From assembly GCF_022919835.1 (NCBI RefSeq), contig NZ_CP095074.1:248001-312000 (forward strand): DNA of 64,000 bases, read 5' to 3'. Source of the stretch: Halobacillus shinanisalinarum (GTDB taxonomy: Bacteria > Bacillota > Bacilli > Bacillales > Halobacillaceae). Of the stretch, positions 18,215-28,101 are shown in pieces; the stretch's first letter is position 1; each line of letters opens with the position of its first letter. The notes beneath the pieces were generated by a model. The model was not told where the DNA came from and searched no databases. It saw only the letters and a list, made by a program, of their open reading frames with translations. A program made the position numbers and the translations under genes.

Positions 18215-20104
18215 TCAGGCCCTCAGCTTTTTATTTGGAATGATCGCTTTAACCTGTTTTTTCACATTGTCTTCAGTTAATCCAATTTCTTCCCACAACT
18301 TCGGTACACTGCCATGTTCAATAAACCGATCAGGAACACCAAGGCGGTTTATCCAAGAAAGATAGTTATGCTCTTCTTTAAATTCAAGCACACCGGAACC
18401 AAAGCCACCCTTAAGGACAGCCTCTTCGATTGTTAAAATAGGCAGCTTAGCCGTCATCATATCATGGAGCATGGCTTCATCCATCGGTTTAATAAAGCGG
18501 GCGTTGACAACCCGAACGGAGATCCCTTCTTTACTAAGCTGTTCACTAGCAGCCAAAGCCATTGGAATGGTTGTACCAAATGTAAGAATAACCGCATCTG
18601 TGCCTTCCTTCAGGACCTCCCAGCTGCCGATTGGGACCGTCTTTAAGGAGTCATCCATCTTGACGCCAAGTCCGTTCCCCCGTGGATAACGAATGGCAAT
18701 CGGGCCATCATCATAAGACACTGCTGTATGAACAAGGTGTTGCCCTTCATTTTCATCCTTTGGCATCATAACAGCCATATTAGGAACTGAGCGAAGGAAA
18801 GCCACATCAAATACACCTTGGTGGGTTTCCCCATCGGCGCCAACTAAACCTGCACGGTCAATTCCGAACGTAACATTAAGATTTTGTCTGGCCACATCAT
18901 GAATCAGCTGATCATATCCACGTTGTAAAAATGTAGAATAAATCGCTAAGAATGGTTTCATCCCCTGTGTAGCTAAACCTGCTGATAAGGTCGTGGCATG
19001 CTGTTCTGCGATTCCGACATCAAATAATCGATCCGGAAACTCTTCCCCAAACTTCTCAAGCTTAGAACCAAGTACCATGGCAGGAGTGACAGCTACAATC
19101 CTCTTATCACCTCTTGCTTCTTTTCTTAATGTTTCACTGATTACTTCACTCCATGCTGGTGGTGCATCAGTAGGTTTAATTTTTTCTCCTGATTCAATTT
19201 TATAAGGCCCTACTCCGTGCCACTTATCTTTATTATCATTTTCCGCTGGGTGATACCCTTTGCCTTTTTGAGTAATAACATGAACGATAACCGGACCACT
19301 AGTTTTTTTAGCATAGGTTAAATTTTCGAATAGGTCATGATAGTCATGACCGTCTACTGGACCGTAATACGTAAATCCTAACTCTTCAAAGAACATCCCA
19401 GGAACAACAAAATATTTCATGCTATCCTTTAATCTTTCAGCGGCTTGGGCAAGCTTTCCGCCTACAGCAGGAATTCTCTTTAACAACCACTCAAGATCAT
19501 CCTTTGCCCGATTATATTTACCTGCGCTTCTCATCCGTGCTAGTGCCCCATGTAAAGCACCCACATTTCTTGCAATTGACATTTCATTATCATTTAAGAT
19601 AACGGTTACATCCTTTTTCTCATCCCCAATATGGTTGAGAGCTTCTAAGGACATCCCGCCGGTTAGGGCGCCATCTCCTATGATTGGTACAATGGAATGT
19701 GATTCATTATTTAAATCTCGGGCAATTGCCATCCCCATGGCAGCTGATAATGATGTAGAACTGTGCCCCGTTTCCCAAACATCATGTTTACTTTCATTTC
19801 TTTTAGGAAAGCCACAAAGACCTTTATATTGTCTTAATGTATCAAATTGACCGGCCCGCCCTGTCAATATTTTATGAATATAAGACTGATGTCCGACGTC
19901 AAACAATAAACGGTCTTTCGGGCTTTCAAATACTTTGTGCAGTGCTAAAGTAAGCTCTACTACACCTAAGTTAGCACCCAAATGACCGCCTGTAGCCGAC
20001 AAATTCTCAATAAGAAATTTGCGAACATCTAGTGATAGTGCTTCTAATTGACCAATTGACATTTCCTTCAGAACTGAAGGCTCTTTAATTTTATACAGAT
20101 CCAT
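18215..20104 (-). CDS. dxs: 1-deoxy-D-xylulose-5-phosphate synthase
   Basis: A 629-residue thiamine-diphosphate enzyme that condenses pyruvate and glyceraldehyde-3-phosphate, the entry step of the MEP isoprenoid pathway. Motifs seen: [13 protein letters not shown], the ThDP motif [15 protein letters not shown] with downstream NDNEMSI, and the transketolase pyrimidine region [15 protein letters not shown]. Length is normal. It lies 11 bp after oapA and shares a cluster with ispA, so both ends of isoprenoid precursor synthesis are side by side around the OLE locus. Confidence 0.98.
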   Translation of the reverse strand: MDLYKIKEPSVLKEMSIGQLEALSLDVRKFLIENLSATGGHLGANLGVVELTLALHKVFESPKDRLLFDVGHQSYIHKILTGRAGQFDTLRQYKGLCGFPKRNESKHDVWETGHSSTSLSAAMGMAIARDLNNESHSIVPIIGDGALTGGMSLEALNHIGDEKKDVTVILNDNEMSIARNVGALHGALARMRSAGKYNRAKDDLEWLLKRIPAVGGKLAQAAERLKDSMKYFVVPGMFFEELGFTYYGPVDGHDYHDLFENLTYAKKTSGPVIVHVITQKGKGYHPAENDNKDKWHGVGPYKIESGEKIKPTDAPPAWSEVISETLRKEARGDKRIVAVTPAMVLGSKLEKFGEEFPDRLFDVGIAEQHATTLSAGLATQGMKPFLAIYSTFLQRGYDQLIHDVARQNLNVTFGIDRAGLVGADGETHQGVFDVAFLRSVPNMAVMMPKDENEGQHLVHTAVSYDDGPIAIRYPRGNGLGVKMDDSLKTVPIGSWEVLKEGTDAVILTFGTTIPMALAASEQLSKEGISVRVVNARFIKPMDEAMLHDMMTAKLPILTIEEAVLKGGFGSGVLEFKEEHNYLSWINRLGVPDRFIEHGSVPKLWEEIGLTEDNVKKQVKAIIPNKKLRA

Positions 20105-20115
20105 TAAAGGACCCC

Positions 20116-20715
20116 CTAACGTGATTTTCTAGCTTGATTCGACGCACCAGGAAGAATGTTGATTTTAGTTTTATCCTCCACCAAAGCGATAAACCGCGCA
20201 GCAGCAAATATGACCCTGGTAGATGAATGGATGGCAAAATACTTCCCAAGCGCCTTTCCACCAACTGTAATAGCAGCAACTATGCTGGTTACAACAACGG
20301 AAAGAACAAGCTGAAAGGTTGATCCATCGTTATACCCGAGAACATTAACAATTTGGAGCACTACTACAGTTGAGGCCGTCCCACTGACTATACCAGATAT
20401 ATCCCCTATAACGTCATTACAAAAACTCGCAAAGCGGTCAGCATTTCTAACGATAATAATCGCTTCTTTAGCCCCTCGTATTTTCTCAGAAGCCATTGAA
20501 TGAAAGGGTGTTTCTTGTGCAGCCGTTGCAGCTATCCCTAGCATATCAAAAACCACCCCTATAAATACAATAACTAGTACAATAAAAATCCCAGCTATCC
20601 ATACAACGCCGCTTAATGCTGAAGAAGAGATAACTGAAAAAATAGCCGCTAACACAAATGTGATAACGGCAATACTTAAGCTGAATTTTAGTGATTTTTT
20701 AAATTTATTATCCAT
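20116..20715 (-). CDS. oapA: OLE-associated membrane protein OapA
   Basis: A 199-residue protein (about 21 kDa) with four likely membrane segments (about 10-32, 35-58, 100-122 and 130-152). A polar loop between the second and third contains [21 protein letters not shown], distantly reminiscent of the DUF21/CNNM domain of magnesium transport proteins. Size, topology and location between dxs and the structured RNA upstream match OapA, which binds OLE RNA at the membrane in Bacillus halodurans. The ATG at 20715 has TTGAGG 6-10 nt upstream; a TTG four codons earlier overlaps that site. It is identified by context and general features, not by alignment. Confidence 0.82.
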   Translation of the reverse strand: MDNKFKKSLKFSLSIAVITFVLAAIFSVISSSALSGVVWIAGIFIVLVIVFIGVVFDMLGIAATAAQETPFHSMASEKIRGAKEAIIIVRNADRFASFCNDVIGDISGIVSGTASTVVVLQIVNVLGYNDGSTFQLVLSVVVTSIVAAITVGGKALGKYFAIHSSTRVIFAAARFIALVEDKTKINILPGASNQARKSR

Positions 20716-20744
20716 TTTAAACCTCAATATTTTAAATATAGTAT

Positions 20745-21367
20745 GTAGAAAGGAATGGTCATGAAAAAGGTAAAAATTACGGCTTAGGTCTAGTAGGTTT
20801 TCCCAATCAGATACCGAGTGTCACCACTCTGGCGGTTCCCCATTAAATCCGATTCAGCCTCGTCTCCGATGACTGGACTAGATTACCACTGAGTCCGTAC
20901 TATAATTCCCTTCTCATGTCCATTGCTAGAACAGCCTAGGGGATTTCCCCGACAGCCTTTAACCGCTCCTTAGCCTCTTTTGCAGTTCTGATTTCATCCA
21001 GTGCAAACATCCAATCTTCAGTGGCCATCCGAAGATAATGGACATTTTTAATGACTGTAATCCCCTCAGCAACCACTCAAGGCAGGCTACGCTGCTTATA
21101 CAGGTATTAATCCATATAAAGCAGGTTCATACCCCATTTCATAAGAATCTCCGGCTAGAATCCTCTTACAAAGATAGGCCTCCGCGGAAGCAGGGTCAAC
21201 GCCCACATGCCTTTGTGGATCGCCCTGCGACCTTAACTCCCAGCACCGACCCAAAGCTGGGCGCCTCAAGCCAGCACAAGGAACTTCATCGATGTGCCCT
21301 TTGGCGGATTTTTAGGCCCGCCTTCAGGAACGGAGGACCGACTAGAATACTGCACCATCCCTTTAAT
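20745..21367 (-). ncRNA. ole: OLE RNA (ornate, large, extremophilic RNA)
   Basis: About 600 nt between ispA and oapA hold no credible reading frame but many nested hairpins. Examples: CTGCTTATA / TATAAAGCAG (21092-21124), GCAGGG / CCCTGC enclosing CCACA / TGTGG (21190-21228), and GGGG / CCCC around AAAT (20938-20950). Local G+C is higher than the flanks. The locus is the classic OLE position, upstream of oapA in the folD-xseA-xseB-ispA-ole-oapA-dxs cluster of extremophilic Firmicutes. OLE RNA with OapA forms a membrane ribonucleoprotein linked to stress tolerance and magnesium homeostasis. The 5' end is inferred from the promoter at 21374-21402; the 3' end is approximate. Confidence 0.87.
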
Positions 21368-21373
21368 AATTTA

Positions 21374-21402
21374 AATATACCATATTCGACTTATTTGCTC
21401 AA
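21374..21402 (-). promoter_or_regulatory. Sigma-A promoter of OLE RNA/oapA
   Basis: Minus strand TTGAGC (21397-21402), 17-bp spacer, TATATT (21374-21379), directly after the ispA stop. Predicted start about 21367, so the RNA can be made independently of read-through from ispA. Confidence 0.8.
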
Positions 21403-21416
21403 TAAATTTCCCTCAC

Positions 21417-22298
21417 TCAGCGGTCACGTGAGCTGAGGTAACCAATTAATCTGGACAATGATGTAGCATTCACACCTGCCTTATCAAGTGACTGTAAAGC
21501 AATGTCTACATACTGTTCTTTTTCTTTAATTGCTCCTTCCATGCCTAATATTTTAGGATAGGTGCTTTTCGAATTGACTTCATCACTACCGACTGGTTTT
21601 CCAATAGCACCAGCATCCCCAGCAACGTCTAAGATATCGTCCTGTATTTGAAAGATGAGCCCAAGAACATTTGCTATTTTTGTTAGCTCCCCAAGTGACT
21701 GATCAGATGGATGACTCAAATAGGCACCAGCTGTAATCGCGAAAGACAGCAATCTCCCTGTTTTATTAACATGGATGGATTTTAGTACATCAATTGAGAT
21801 CTGTTTGTTCTCACTTAACATATCCTCCATTTGCCCTGCTACCATCCCGGTACCGCCACTAGCTTTCGACAGCTCACGAACTAAATAAACTTTTTCTTCA
21901 CTAGTAAGATTTACATCCTCAGTAATTACTTGAAAACTCAAGGTAAGGAGCGCATCACCAGCGAGAATGGCTGTTGCTTCGTCAAAAGCCTGATGGTTCG
22001 TAGCTTGTCCACGTCTAATATCGTCATCATCCATCGCTGGGAGGTCATCATGGATGAGTGAATAGGTATGAATCATTTCCAAAGCACAAGCTACAGAATA
22101 ACCACGAGTATGTTGAGCTCCAAGTGCTTCCATAGTGGAAAGAAGAAGTACCGGCCGTATTCGTTTCCCACCCGCTTCGATAGAATACAGCATAGCTTCT
22201 TGGAGTCTTCCAGGATATGTATAGTCCCTCACGTAGGAAAACAGCATCTCATTTATGATTTGCTGATAATCAGTTAAATACTTCTTGAAAGAGTCCAC
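21417..22298 (-). CDS. ispA: Farnesyl diphosphate synthase
   Basis: A 293-residue prenyltransferase that builds geranyl- and farnesyl-PP from IPP and DMAPP for undecaprenyl-PP, quinones and heme side chains. The first Asp-rich motif is DDLPAMDDDD, the second is FQIQDDILD, and GGKRIRP marks the substrate pocket. The start is a GTG immediately after the xseB stop, so translation is probably coupled. Standard length for Bacillus IspA. Confidence 0.96.
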   Translation of the reverse strand: MDSFKKYLTDYQQIINEMLFSYVRDYTYPGRLQEAMLYSIEAGGKRIRPVLLLSTMEALGAQHTRGYSVACALEMIHTYSLIHDDLPAMDDDDIRRGQATNHQAFDEATAILAGDALLTLSFQVITEDVNLTSEEKVYLVRELSKASGGTGMVAGQMEDMLSENKQISIDVLKSIHVNKTGRLLSFAITAGAYLSHPSDQSLGELTKIANVLGLIFQIQDDILDVAGDAGAIGKPVGSDEVNSKSTYPKILGMEGAIKEKEQYVDIALQSLDKAGVNATSLSRLIGYLSSRDR

Positions 22299-22535
22299 TT
22301 ACTCATCCTCCTGAACTTCGTACGGAACAAATTCACCGTGTTCATTCAACACTTGCTGCATTTGTTCTTCAACACGGCCAAGCTTTTCATTACAGAGTTT
22401 AGACAGCTTCATCCCATCCTGATAATACTGAATCGCTTTTTCTAAAGGAACATCTCCTGCTTCCAGCTTCTCTACAAGCTCTTCCAATTGTTCCATTGCT
22501 TGTTCAAAAGTAAGTTCACTCTCTTGATTCGTCAT
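22299..22535 (-). CDS. xseB: Exodeoxyribonuclease VII small subunit
   Basis: A 78-residue acidic, helical protein that binds XseA to form exonuclease VII, which degrades single-stranded DNA from both ends. The family core [25 protein letters not shown] is recognisable in shortened form ([15 protein letters not shown]). Its ATG overlaps the xseA stop (ATGA), so the subunits are translationally coupled. Confidence 0.96.
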   Translation of the reverse strand: MTNQESELTFEQAMEQLEELVEKLEAGDVPLEKAIQYYQDGMKLSKLCNEKLGRVEEQMQQVLNEHGEFVPYEVQEDE

Positions 22536-23878
22536 GATTCATCCTCCTCAATTTCATTGACAGTACAGTAAAGCTGACCATCCTGCACTTTTACTGTCAA
22601 TAGACCACCGGTTTTCGTTTGATTAACACTTTTCAGCACATTTCCTCCTTGTGTATAAGGAATAGCATAGCCTCTTTTCATAATGTCTAAAGGATTTACT
22701 AGTGTAAGCTTGTCCAATACAGTATGAAATTGATCCTTTTTAATCCGGAATTGCATATTAAAGTTACCTGTCAGCTGTTTCGTTAGTTTACTCAATTGCT
22801 TTCGGCTCACTTGAACATCTGAAGCAGTATGCTGCTGATTGAGACGTTTGTTAATGTGTGTTAACCAATCATTTTTTTGCTTTTGGAGATCGTGTATGCT
22901 TTTAGAGAGCTGCTCAAGAACCCGGTCAAGATCTTGCTCTTTTTGCTTCATTAGCTGCTCAGGATACTTAAATGCATAGGATTTTCTTAAGCGTGTAAGT
23001 CGTTCATTTGCCTCGGCCCGCTTTACTGTTACAGCACGTGTAAGTCGCTGTGTCGTCAATTTAAGCTGTTCTGAAAGTTCCTTCAATGATGGAACAGCAA
23101 CTTCGGCCGCACCCGTGGGTGTTGCAGCCCTTACATCTGCAACAAAATCACTTATCGTTGTATCGGTTTCATGCCCGACCGCGGAAATTATCGGAATAAG
23201 GGACGAATGAATGGCACGTGCCACAAGTTCTTCGTTAAAAGACCACAAATCCTCTATTGATCCACCACCACGACCTACAATTAACACATCACAATCCAAC
23301 TGCTCATTAGCATATCGAATCGCTTTATCTACGGAGGCGGCAGCTGAATTTCCCTGAACGAGCACAGGAATAATGGATACTTTTACAATTGGATATCGCC
23401 GCTTAATAGTCGTCAATATATCCCGAACTGCAGCGCCGGTTTGTGAAGTTATTACGCCTATGTGTTCTGGATAACTCGGCAGTTCTTTTTTAGATGAATC
23501 GTCAAACAGCCCTTCCCTTTGAAGTTTTTCCTTCAGTTGCTCGAAGGCCAGGTATAGCGCCCCAATCCCATCTGGCTGCATGTCCTGAATGTACAACTGA
23601 TAATTCCCCATTGGCTCATATACATTGATTTCACCACGTATTAACACATTCATACCATTCTCTGGAGCAAATTTCAGTTTGCGGTTATTTCCTGCAAACA
23701 TAACTGCTTGAATACGAGACTTTTCATCCTTGATCGATAAATACATGTGACCACGACTATGGAGCTTGAAATTAGAAATTTCCCCTCTTAGCCATACTTC
23801 CTTTAGGTGAGGATCGTGCGAAAGTTTTCGTTTGATATATTTAGTTAAGGCTGAAACCGTTAAATATCGACCGTTCAC
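22532..23878 (-). CDS. xseA: Exodeoxyribonuclease VII large subunit
   Basis: The 448-residue catalytic subunit. The N-terminal OB fold ([20 protein letters not shown]) binds single-stranded DNA. The nuclease core contains [27 protein letters not shown] and [18 protein letters not shown] long C-terminal helical arm binds XseB. Starts at a GTG 13 bp after folD and overlaps xseB by 4 bp. Confidence 0.97.
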   Translation of the reverse strand: MNGRYLTVSALTKYIKRKLSHDPHLKEVWLRGEISNFKLHSRGHMYLSIKDEKSRIQAVMFAGNNRKLKFAPENGMNVLIRGEINVYEPMGNYQLYIQDMQPDGIGALYLAFEQLKEKLQREGLFDDSSKKELPSYPEHIGVITSQTGAAVRDILTTIKRRYPIVKVSIIPVLVQGNSAAASVDKAIRYANEQLDCDVLIVGRGGGSIEDLWSFNEELVARAIHSSLIPIISAVGHETDTTISDFVADVRAATPTGAAEVAVPSLKELSEQLKLTTQRLTRAVTVKRAEANERLTRLRKSYAFKYPEQLMKQKEQDLDRVLEQLSKSIHDLQKQKNDWLTHINKRLNQQHTASDVQVSRKQLSKLTKQLTGNFNMQFRIKKDQFHTVLDKLTLVNPLDIMKRGYAIPYTQGGNVLKSVNQTKTGGLLTVKVQDGQLYCTVNEIEEDES

Positions 23879-23890
23879 AAAAATGTCCCC

Positions 23891-24742
23891 TTACTTTTGG
23901 TGAATCCACTTTGCTGCTTTAATAGTGTTATGAAGCAACATGGTGATTGTCATCGGACCTACCCCTTTAGGAACGGGCGTTATATGTGAGGATTTCTCTT
24001 TAGCAGACTCAAAATCCACATCCCCTGTCAGCTTACCATCCACACGGTTCACACCAACATCAATGACCACAGCACCTTCAGATATATCTTCACCGGTAAT
24101 TAAATCAGCTTTTCCAGCTGCTACAATAAGAATATCTGCCTGTTTTGTATGCTCACGCAAATTTTTCGTTCGAGAATGACAGTGTGTTACGGTTGCATGT
24201 TCATTTAAGAGTAGTTGCCCGACCGGCTTCCCGACTAGATTACTTCTTCCAATTATAACTACATGTTTGCCTTCTATATCAATATTTGCACGTTTCAGCA
24301 TGACTAATATTCCATAGGGGGTGCAAGGATAGAATGTTTCCTGTCCTGTCATCATTCGTCCTACATTACTAGGGTGAAAGCCATCCACATCTTTACTAGG
24401 CGCTATCGCTTCAATCACTTTTTGCTCGTCAATTTGCTTAGGTAATGGCAATTGCACAAGAATTCCATGTACCGTTTCATCATTATTTAATTGGTTGATG
24501 ATCTTTAATAACTCTAACTCAGGAGTTTCTTCAGAGAGCTCCATCAGTTCAGAGTCCATACCTATCTTTTCTGAAGCCCGCTGCTTTCCTTTTACATAAG
24601 ACATGGAAGCCGGGTCCTCACCAAGAATTACGACAACCAACTTGGGATGAACACCTTGCTTAGATAATTCTGTAACCTCTTCTTTCATCTCCTGACGAAG
24701 TTCTTCTGCTAACTGCTTTCCGTAGATGATTTCAGCTGACAT
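23891..24742 (-). CDS. folD: Bifunctional methylene-THF dehydrogenase / methenyl-THF cyclohydrolase
   Basis: A 283-residue enzyme interconverting 5,10-methylene- and 10-formyl-tetrahydrofolate with NADP+. Visible motifs are SYVKGKQRASEKIG (catalytic Lys), VQLPLPKQID, the nucleotide-binding VIIGRSNLVGKPVGQLL and the C-terminal PKGVGPMTI. ATG with GAGGAGGGC upstream; first gene after nusB. It supplies one-carbon units, as does the gcv operon further along the window. Confidence 0.97.
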   Translation of the reverse strand: MSAEIIYGKQLAEELRQEMKEEVTELSKQGVHPKLVVVILGEDPASMSYVKGKQRASEKIGMDSELMELSEETPELELLKIINQLNNDETVHGILVQLPLPKQIDEQKVIEAIAPSKDVDGFHPSNVGRMMTGQETFYPCTPYGILVMLKRANIDIEGKHVVIIGRSNLVGKPVGQLLLNEHATVTHCHSRTKNLREHTKQADILIVAAGKADLITGEDISEGAVVIDVGVNRVDGKLTGDVDFESAKEKSSHITPVPKGVGPMTITMLLHNTIKAAKWIHQK

Positions 24743-24766
24743 GTAATTGCCCTCCTCTATAATTGA

Positions 24767-25144
24767 CTAAACCATTTTCGATAAAACACCATTAATAAAC
24801 TTACCAGACTGCTCCTCTCCAAAAACTTTTGCCAACTCAATCGCTTCATTGATGGCTACTTGTTGTGGAACATCTTGACTGTATCTCATTTCATAGGCCG
24901 CGATACGAAGCAATGTTTTTTCAACACGGGCCAGTCGAGAAAATGACCAATTCTCAAGATGATTTCCTATCCACTGATCAATGTCTGTTTTGTGTGTCAC
25001 AACCCCGTGGACTAGTTGATTTAAAAAAGCATCGTGAATGTGCTCGTCTACCACATGTTCAATCGCTTCATCTGCATTTATTTCACTTGAATCTATTTGA
25101 AAAAGAGCCTGAAAAGCTTTTTCCCTAGCCATACGTCGTTTCAT
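24767..25144 (-). CDS. nusB: Transcription antitermination protein NusB
   Basis: A 125-residue all-helical factor that with NusE binds boxA and promotes rRNA antitermination. The N-terminus RRMAREKAFQALFQID and the C-terminal PQQVAINEAIELAKVFGEEQSGKFINGVL are NusB hallmarks (the latter given in parts: PQQVAINEAIELAK, SGKFINGVL). Small, with a normal length for Bacillus. It heads the nusB-folD-xse-ispA run. Confidence 0.96.
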   Translation of the reverse strand: MKRRMAREKAFQALFQIDSSEINADEAIEHVVDEHIHDAFLNQLVHGVVTHKTDIDQWIGNHLENWSFSRLARVEKTLLRIAAYEMRYSQDVPQQVAINEAIELAKVFGEEQSGKFINGVLSKMV

Positions 25145-25195
25145 ATAAATTCTCCTTTAATGTCATATCCGTTAGAATAATAACATTTTACTATG

Positions 25196-25345
25196 TGAAA
25201 AGCTATAACAAGAAAAGCGGGAAAGGTATTCAGACCTGAAACGCATAAGCGAATTGCTTACGTTGTGAAGGTCTCCCCCTTGCAGCTAGACAACGAAGAA
25301 AAGCAGAGGTGACCTGGGAGACATGACAGTCATAAGCAAGCGAAC
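25196..25345. repeat. Degenerate Bacillaceae intergenic repeat, and remaining nusB-yqhY gap
   Basis: The 333-bp gap between nusB and yqhY has no credible gene. It contains AAGAAAAGCGGGAAAG, CAGCTAGACAACGAAGAAAAGC and CATAAGCGAATTGCTTACG. Read on the minus strand these resemble the CGCTTGCGCTTTTCTTA...GTCTAGCTGCAGCGCC element at 27952-28101, so it is probably a diverged copy. Confidence 0.5.
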
Positions 25346-25430
25346 CAATGGGGTTCAGCCTAGGTATGAAACTTGAAATGATTAATGAAGCCTACGCTAA
25401 ACGTCAAAACCGCTTATATTTCCGCCTAAC

Positions 25431-25471
25431 AAAAGAAAGACCAGCCGGGGTAGACAACCCCCTCACTGGCC
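25431..25471 (-). terminator. Terminator after yqhY
   Basis: Minus-strand stem GGCCAGTGAGGGG / CCCCGGCTGGTC followed by TTTCTTTTGTT, 6 bp downstream of the yqhY stop. Confidence 0.82.
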
Positions 25472-25477
25472 TCTGTA

Positions 25478-25879
25478 TTAAACTTCTTCTACTTCAAGTT
25501 CTTCTTCTTTACCTTCCATTTGAACTCCAACAATATGGACATTAATTTCCTTAATTTCGAGTGCCGTCATATTTTTTAATGCCTGCCTCGTGTTGTCTTG
25601 AATCTTCTTGGCTGTATCAGGAATGGAAATCCCATAATCCATTACAACAAAAGCTTCAATTAATATCCCATCTTCTGTGAGCTCTACTTTCACACCCTTA
25701 CCGTGGTTCTTTTTACCAAGCCGCTCGACCACACCTGAAGCAAAATTGCCTCGCATGGAAGCTACACCTGCAACTTCTGAAACAGCGATACCAGCTATAA
25801 CTTCAATGACTTCTGGAGCAATCTCTACATTACCAAGCGTGGATCCTTCTGTAACGTTTAGCAGTTGTTTCTCGCTCAC
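25478..25879 (-). CDS. yqhY: Asp23/Gls24 family protein YqhY
   Basis: A 133-residue protein of the Asp23/Gls24 (alkaline shock) family: LGNVEIAPEVIEVIAGIAVSEV near the N-terminus (shown in part: EIAPEVIEVIAGIA), a central KGVKVEL segment and an acidic tail. The gene is fixed next to accB-accC in many Firmicutes; in B. subtilis, YqhY loss disturbs acetyl-CoA carboxylase activity, so a role in fatty acid synthesis control is likely. The GTG start shares one base with the accC stop codon. Confidence 0.92.
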   Translation of the reverse strand: MSEKQLLNVTEGSTLGNVEIAPEVIEVIAGIAVSEVAGVASMRGNFASGVVERLGKKNHGKGVKVELTEDGILIEAFVVMDYGISIPDTAKKIQDNTRQALKNMTALEIKEINVHIVGVQMEGKEEELEVEEV

Positions 25880-27252
25880 TACTGGCCACTCCCCTTTTTG
25901 TCGTCTTCCATTATAGTATAGTTTTCTAGAAACTTGGTGTTAAAGTCTCCTCCGACAAATACTTCATGTTCCATCATACGACTGTGGAATGGAATGGTTG
26001 TTTGAACCCCCTCAATCACGAATTCATCCAACGCTCTTCTCATTTTCTGAATCGCTTCGTCTCGATCACGACCGTAGGTGATCAGTTTTGCCACCATGGA
26101 ATCATAATATGGCGGGATCATATATCCTGGATAAGCCGCAGAATCCACCCGCACACCTAATCCACCAGGAGCTAAGTACATATCAATCCTTCCTGCAGAT
26201 GGCATGAAGTTTTTGTGAGGGTCTTCTGCGTTAATTCTGCATTCCATTGCCCAGCCTTCAAAAGTGATCTCTTCCTGTGTAAAGGACAGGGATTCATTGT
26301 CAGCCACTTTCAACTGCTCTTTTATTAAATCGATTCCTGTCACCATCTCAGTAACAGGATGCTCAACTTGAATACGTGTGTTCATCTCCATGAAGTAGAA
26401 CGAGTTCTCCGTCTTATCAAAAATGAATTCAACCGTCCCCGCACCCGAGTACTCAACGGCCAAAGCAGCTTTAACAGCTGCATCACCCATTTTTTCCCGA
26501 ATATTTGGTGTGACGGCAGGCGATGGAGTTTCCTCAATAAGCTTTTGTAACCGTCGTTGAATTGTACAATCACGCTCACCTAGATGTACGGCATTACCAT
26601 GATTGTCAGCTAACACTTGGATTTCTACATGTCTGAAATCTTCTATAAATTTTTCGATGTATACGCCAGGGTTACCAAAAGCAGTTTCTGCTTCTTGTTG
26701 AGTCACATTGATGCCTTTTACAAGATCTTCTTCTGTACGTGCGACACGGATCCCTTTCCCGCCACCGCCAGCTGTTGCTTTAATAATCACAGGATAGCCA
26801 ATTTCATTGGCTACCTGCTTCCCTTCCTCAACATCAGCAATAATTCCTTCTGATCCTGGAACTACCGGGACCCCTGCTGCTCTCATCGTTTCTCTTGCTA
26901 CATCTTTCGTCCCCATTTTTTGAATAGCATAAGAGGAAGGACCAACAAACGTAATATTGCACTCTTCACACATTTCGGCAAATTCAGCATTCTCAGCTAA
27001 AAAACCATAGCCAGGGTGGATGGCATCTGATTCGGTTAGTGTAGCTAAACTCAGTATGTTTGTATAATTTAAGTAGCTATCTTTGCTTAAGGTCGGACCA
27101 ACACAGTACGCCTCATCAGCGATTTGCACATGCAACGCTTCTTTATCGGCTTCTGAATACACTGCTACAGTTTCGATACCCATTTCTTTACATGCACGAA
27201 CAATACGAACGGCTATTTCCCCTCGGTTCGCAATCAACACTTTTTTTACCAT
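25879..27252 (-). CDS. accC: Acetyl-CoA carboxylase, biotin carboxylase subunit
   Basis: A 457-residue ATP-grasp enzyme that carboxylates biotin on AccB, the committed step of fatty acid synthesis. The N-terminal IANRGEIAVRIVRACKEMG, the glycine-rich ATP loop KATAGGGGKGIRVA and the active-site EMNTRIQVEHPVTEM are present. It is 15 bp downstream of accB and overlaps yqhY by one base. Confidence 0.98.
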   Translation of the reverse strand: MVKKVLIANRGEIAVRIVRACKEMGIETVAVYSEADKEALHVQIADEAYCVGPTLSKDSYLNYTNILSLATLTESDAIHPGYGFLAENAEFAEMCEECNITFVGPSSYAIQKMGTKDVARETMRAAGVPVVPGSEGIIADVEEGKQVANEIGYPVIIKATAGGGGKGIRVARTEEDLVKGINVTQQEAETAFGNPGVYIEKFIEDFRHVEIQVLADNHGNAVHLGERDCTIQRRLQKLIEETPSPAVTPNIREKMGDAAVKAALAVEYSGAGTVEFIFDKTENSFYFMEMNTRIQVEHPVTEMVTGIDLIKEQLKVADNESLSFTQEEITFEGWAMECRINAEDPHKNFMPSAGRIDMYLAPGGLGVRVDSAAYPGYMIPPYYDSMVAKLITYGRDRDEAIQKMRRALDEFVIEGVQTTIPFHSRMMEHEVFVGGDFNTKFLENYTIMEDDKKGSGQ

Positions 27253-27267
27253 GATTTAACCCCCGAT

Positions 27268-27762
27268 TTATACAGTTTTCACGCGGAACATCGGCTGGCC
27301 ATATTCTACAAGCTCGCCGTCTTTTACAAGGATTTCTACAACTTCTCCTGAAACTTCCGCTTCAATTTCATTGAATAATTTCATCGCCTCTACAATGCAG
27401 ACGACTGAATCTTGTTTCACCTGGTCGCCCACTTGTACAAATGCACCCTGGTCAGGGGAGGGTGATTGGTAGAAGGTCCCGACCATCGGGGACGTGATCT
27501 CTTGATCATAATTAGAACTTTGCTCAGTTGCTGTCTCCTGCTCTTTCTTTTCAACAACTTCTTCCTGCTGCTTCGGCTCCTCCTGAATGGGCTGTGTTTT
27601 TTGAGGAGCTGCTGGCTTAGTTTCAATTGGCATTTCCGTAATAACTTGACCACCGTTCTTCTTCATACATACTTTCGTTCCATTCGTCTCGTAGCTGAAT
27701 TCATCAATATGGGATTCATCAATTAGCTTAATAAGCTCACGTATTTCTTGCACCTTTAACAT
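27268..27762 (-). CDS. accB: Acetyl-CoA carboxylase, biotin carboxyl carrier protein
   Basis: A 164-residue carrier. The N-terminal helix ([14 protein letters not shown]) is followed by a Pro/Gln/Glu-rich linker (about 48-88) and the biotinyl domain from SPMVGTFY, with the biotinylated Lys128 in [10 protein letters not shown]. First gene of accB-accC-yqhY; the promoter must lie in the 120 bp after the hairpin at 27879. Confidence 0.97.
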   Translation of the reverse strand: MLKVQEIRELIKLIDESHIDEFSYETNGTKVCMKKNGGQVITEMPIETKPAAPQKTQPIQEEPKQQEEVVEKKEQETATEQSSNYDQEITSPMVGTFYQSPSPDQGAFVQVGDQVKQDSVVCIVEAMKLFNEIEAEVSGEVVEILVKDGELVEYGQPMFRVKTV

Positions 27763-27878
27763 AATATTGGCACTCCTTTTATGTAGTCTACTTTTTATCT
27801 GGTACTATAATTCCCCTTAACATTTTACGCTACATGTCCAATACCTGCAACTAGGTTAAAACGTTACACCTTCTAACA

Positions 27879-27915
27879 GTAACAGCCCCTGACTACAATG
27901 GTCAGGGGCTGTTAC
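27879..27915 (-). terminator. Strong hairpin between spoIIIAH and accB
   Basis: Perfect 15-bp inverted repeat GTAACAGCCCCTGAC / GTCAGGGGCTGTTAC with a 7-nt loop. The T tract on the minus strand is poor (TGTTAG). It probably ends the spoIIIA operon ahead of accB. Confidence 0.65.
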
Positions 27916-27951
27916 TTTAAATGATATAATTTTTCACTCAATCTACCTTGC

Positions 27952-28101
27952 CTATCAGGACGCTTGCGCTTTTCTTATTGTCTAGCTGCAGCGCCCAGAC
28001 ACTCGAGACATAGGCCGTTCACTTCAGGGAAGAAAGATCACTTCCCTGCAGCGCTCTGCCTATGCTTGTCGTATCTATCAGGACGCTTGCGCTTTTCTTA
28101 T
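27952..28101. repeat. Intergenic repeat element bounded by 26-bp direct repeats
   Basis: CTATCAGGACGCTTGCGCTTTTCTTA occurs at 27952-27977 and again at 28075-28100, enclosing about 97 bp with TGTCTAGCTGCAGCGCC and the palindrome AGGGAAG...CTTCCCT. This looks like the non-coding repeats common between Bacillaceae genes. The right-hand copy contains the spoIIIAH stop codon. A related fragment (GGCGCTTACGCTTTCCTCA) abuts the gcvPB stop at about 41828-41846. Confidence 0.7.

Noticed and set aside
21038..21436. 132-codon plus-strand frame opposite OLE RNA
   Set aside because: No ribosome binding site, odd composition and no recognisable protein; the region is explained by the structured RNA.
25348..25545. 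65-codon plus-strand frame in the nusB-yqhY gap
   Set aside because: Runs through a terminator and into yqhY on the other strand; no ribosome binding site.
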